Assembly: GCA_030615855.1 (NCBI GenBank)
Contig: JAUWYL010000004.1
Coordinates: 1-59,100, forward strand
Source: a bacterium
Lineage (GTDB): Bacteria; UBP18; UBA7526
Reading direction: 5' to 3'
Length of the DNA: 59,100 nucleotides
Shown here: piece after piece, positions 57,251 to 59,100 of the stretch
How the letters are laid out: each line of letters opens with the position of its first letter
How positions within the stretch are numbered: position 1 is the stretch's first letter
The notes under the pieces: generated by a model
What the model saw: only the letters and a program-made list of their open reading frames with translations
Databases searched by the model: none
Told to the model about the DNA's origin: nothing
Translations under genes and position numbers: made by a program

Positions 57251-59100
57251 TTACCTCTTCTCTAAATGCGCCCTGTATCGCCTTGCTTTATGCATGAAGA
57301 CTTCCAGATTTGTCCTGGTATTTGGATCATGAACTCCATCCATCCTTAAGGTGAGCACCGGTATCTTAAATTCTCGGTGCATCTTCTCCAGCATGTATTG
57401 GAGAATCCCTCCCGGCATACAATAGGAGGGGACGGGGGAGAGTATCCCGTGAATCTTTCTGGATGCGATATAGAGTCGCGCCAGACCGGTTCCCTCCAGG
57501 GCCTCACTATCTGCTGAAAGGTGAAGGTAATGGGAGGCCGCGGCTAACATTTCTTTAGCCTTCGGCTCCGGGAAGAGTAGATGGTGACGGATCTTCTTAG
57601 TGACCTGATGTTCCAGGAATTCCTGGAGGTATTTTAGGGGTTTCAAAATAGGGTGTCTCTTTGCTATGACCTCAAAGGCATAGTTCAGAAAGGAACCAGT
57701 CATAGGCAGGATGACTATACCGCCCAGGGATTCTATTCTTTTGACCATGTATTCATTGCTATGCTCGTGGACTCTGACATAGGCCTCCCCCACAATCCCG
57801 ATATTAACCTTCTCTTCCTTTCTGCCGATAGGAACCCTTTCTATCAGCTTGAAGAGTTTATAGGTTCTGGAGGCCATATTGCCTTCCCGCATCCCTTCCA
57901 GTATTAAATTCATATTCTTTTCAAATGCTCTATCAATGCTGCCGGGAACTAATTCATAGGGCCGCCTCTCCTTGACATATTGTCTAATAACCTCCATGGC
58001 CACCAGGCCTTTCCAGAATCTGGTAAGGAACCTAAACCCCCTTATCTTGCTGATCTTTATTCCCCCATTTACCAGTTCAAATCCCTTCCAATAATTGATG
58101 GTGTCTGGCTCCGGGGTTATTATGGGAACCTCAAAACCCAATTCTCGTAAGGTCTGTTCCTGCAATAAGTAATAGCACTTCTGTCTACAGGAACCATCCG
58201 CCTGCATGTTAAAGAAGGCAATCTTATCTGGATCGCAAGGGTGCCGGAGCACATAGTCTAAGAAATCCCCGGCGGTCTCCCTGGTGGGCAGGCAGGTTTT
58301 GTCCGATATGAATCTATTGGCCAGGGTTAATGTGGCATCTGATGATCGGGGTAAGAGCTCTGCTTCAACCCCTATGAATTTCAGGGCCTCAACCAGGATA
58401 TGGGCATCCTCGTCCATATAGGGGAGGAGCAATTTTCTCTTCCCTGGTTTAGGGGAAGAAGAAACCTCTTTACCTTTAAAACTTAGCTGGTGAATCTTTT
58501 CTATCCTTTCTCTGACACTGTCCAGGAATGCCTCACATCTTGTGCGCAGATGGGCCTGAGCAGTTGTCTTTCCCACCTCAAGGTTTAGAAATGGCTTCCC
58601 TCCCATCCTATTTTTGAAGAATGTGGTGAGAAAGGAGTCTGGGCCACAGGCGAATGTAGAGAAGTAGACGGCGTTCAACCGCGGAGTCTTCCTTATTAGT
58701 TCCGCAGCCCGCAGGATCCTCTGACCATAACTCCAGTTAATTCTACCCTGATAAGTCCCCAAGTCTTGCTCATCCAATGGTAGGAAATCGAGGGGAATAG
58801 GTAGGGCGCCCAGATCCAGAAGCATCCTCGGTAGATCAACATTTATTCCTGGATCACCGATGGTGTAGGATCTACTCACGATGACCAGGGGAAGGGGATA
58901 ATCACCAATATTCTCTAATATTTCTCTTCCCTTCTTCTTTATCGCCTTATTAAAATGGGTGAGGGACGCCAGGCCCTTGCTCAAGGCCCTCCTTACACTC
59001 TTTGGGTTCTGGCCCAGGGTTCTCCCAATCTCCATCATTGCCCTTTCTAGGTTATACCTCTTCTTATGGAAATGGATGGGGACGGTGAGCAACTTCTTGC
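57251..59100 (-). CDS. 2-hydroxyglutaryl-CoA dehydratase/activase-related protein (DUF2229/HgdB-like), 5' incomplete
   Basis: The visible 613+ residues look like the C-terminal half of the long acyl-CoA dehydratase activase-related proteins: GGKPFLNLEVGKTTAQAHLRTRCEAFLDSV, RFISDKTCLPTRETAGDFLDY, MQADGSCRQKCYYLLQEQTLRELGFEVPIITP, GIVGEAYVRVHEHSNEYMVKRIESLGG. Several Cys could hold an Fe-S cluster. The track start is a TTG, and the frame stays open upstream (KK before it), so the real start lies beyond the window. Role in radical dehydration or corrinoid/benzoyl-type reduction is unproven. Confidence 0.78.
   Translation of the reverse strand, partial: KKLLTVPIHFHKKRYNLERAMMEIGRTLGQNPKSVRRALSKGLASLTHFNKAIKKKGREILENIGDYPLPLVIVSRSYTIGDPGINVDLPRMLLDLGALPIPLDFLPLDEQDLGTYQGRINWSYGQRILRAAELIRKTPRLNAVYFSTFACGPDSFLTTFFKNRMGGKPFLNLEVGKTTAQAHLRTRCEAFLDSVRERIEKIHQLSFKGKEVSSSPKPGKRKLLLPYMDEDAHILVEALKFIGVEAELLPRSSDATLTLANRFISDKTCLPTRETAGDFLDYVLRHPCDPDKIAFFNMQADGSCRQKCYYLLQEQTLRELGFEVPIITPEPDTINYWKGFELVNGGIKISKIRGFRFLTRFWKGLVAMEVIRQYVKERRPYELVPGSIDRAFEKNMNLILEGMREGNMASRTYKLFKLIERVPIGRKEEKVNIGIVGEAYVRVHEHSNEYMVKRIESLGGIVILPMTGSFLNYAFEVIAKRHPILKPLKYLQEFLEHQVTKKIRHHLLFPEPKAKEMLAAASHYLHLSADSEALEGTGLARLYIASRKIHGILSPVPSYCMPGGILQYMLEKMHREFKIPVLTLRMDGVHDPNTRTNLEVFMHKARRYRAHLEKR

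Overview
The window is a 59.1 kb chromosomal segment of an uncultivated-looking, diderm (outer-membrane-bearing) bacterium. The outer membrane is implied by a BtuB-type TonB-dependent receptor with TonB-ExbB-ExbD and by a second beta-barrel-like protein ending in Phe. Base composition is moderate to low GC. Sigma-70-type promoters and strong Shine-Dalgarno sites are easy to read. The gene set (fused SecDF, ferredoxin-fused EtfA, CbiZ, UPF0280, DUF2851, an HgdB/DUF2229-like dehydratase-activase protein) suits an anaerobic candidate-phylum bacterium (Aerophobetota/Omnitrophota/Atribacterota-like). That placement is inference and weak. All recognised genes except rpmB lie on the minus strand, so the window reads right to left as a chain of operons. 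I see no transposase, CRISPR array, tRNA, rRNA or recognisable transcription factor.

Right to left: (1) 59.1-51.7 kb: an incomplete dehydratase/activase-like protein, then spoIID-like, yajC, an HD hydrolase, secDF, DUF456 and DUF1858. (2) rpmB, the only plus-strand gene, diverges from recG. (3) recG, DUF2851, rsmD, coaD, pta. (4) rpmF-plsX-fabH-fabD-fabG-acpP-fabF-rnc, type II fatty acid synthesis behind a clear promoter, followed by acyl-CoA dehydrogenase, DUF1189, etfB, ferredoxin-type etfA and two paralogous CPBP-like membrane proteins. (5) smc with its own promoter. (6) An FMN riboswitch controlling ribD-ribE-ribBA-ribH-nusB, then a PHP hydrolase and cobC. (7) A cobalamin-salvage regulon of about 16 kb under two nearly identical cobalamin riboswitches: cobU-cobT-cobS-(AsnB-like)-(Dph6-like PP-loop)-cbiZ-radical SAM-btuF-btuR-btuC-btuD, then btuB-exbB-exbD-tonB-cbiB-pduX-cobD, closed by a terminator. 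(8) An outer-membrane-like protein, UPF0280, a 22-residue-repeat amphipathic protein and an MscS channel.

The B12 genes form a coherent uptake and salvage pathway: BtuB/TonB/ExbBD and BtuCDF import corrinoids, BtuR adenosylates them, CbiZ cleaves cobinamide to cobyric acid, PduX-CobD-CbiB rebuild the aminopropanol arm, and CobU/T/S/C attach the lower ligand. No ring-synthesis or classical amidation genes are present in the window. Three unassigned enzymes (AsnB-like, PP-loop ATPase, radical SAM) sit in the middle and are the best candidates for an undescribed step.

The most unusual genome-level feature is a mass of degenerate 7- and 8-bp tandem tracts plus several families of short palindromes. 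They fill most intergenic gaps and also lie in frame inside about twelve genes, including the BtuB signal peptide, RibD, RibE, CbiB, PduX, UPF0280 and the 5' ends of EtfA and RecG. One palindrome also appears to form the variable stem of the FMN riboswitch.
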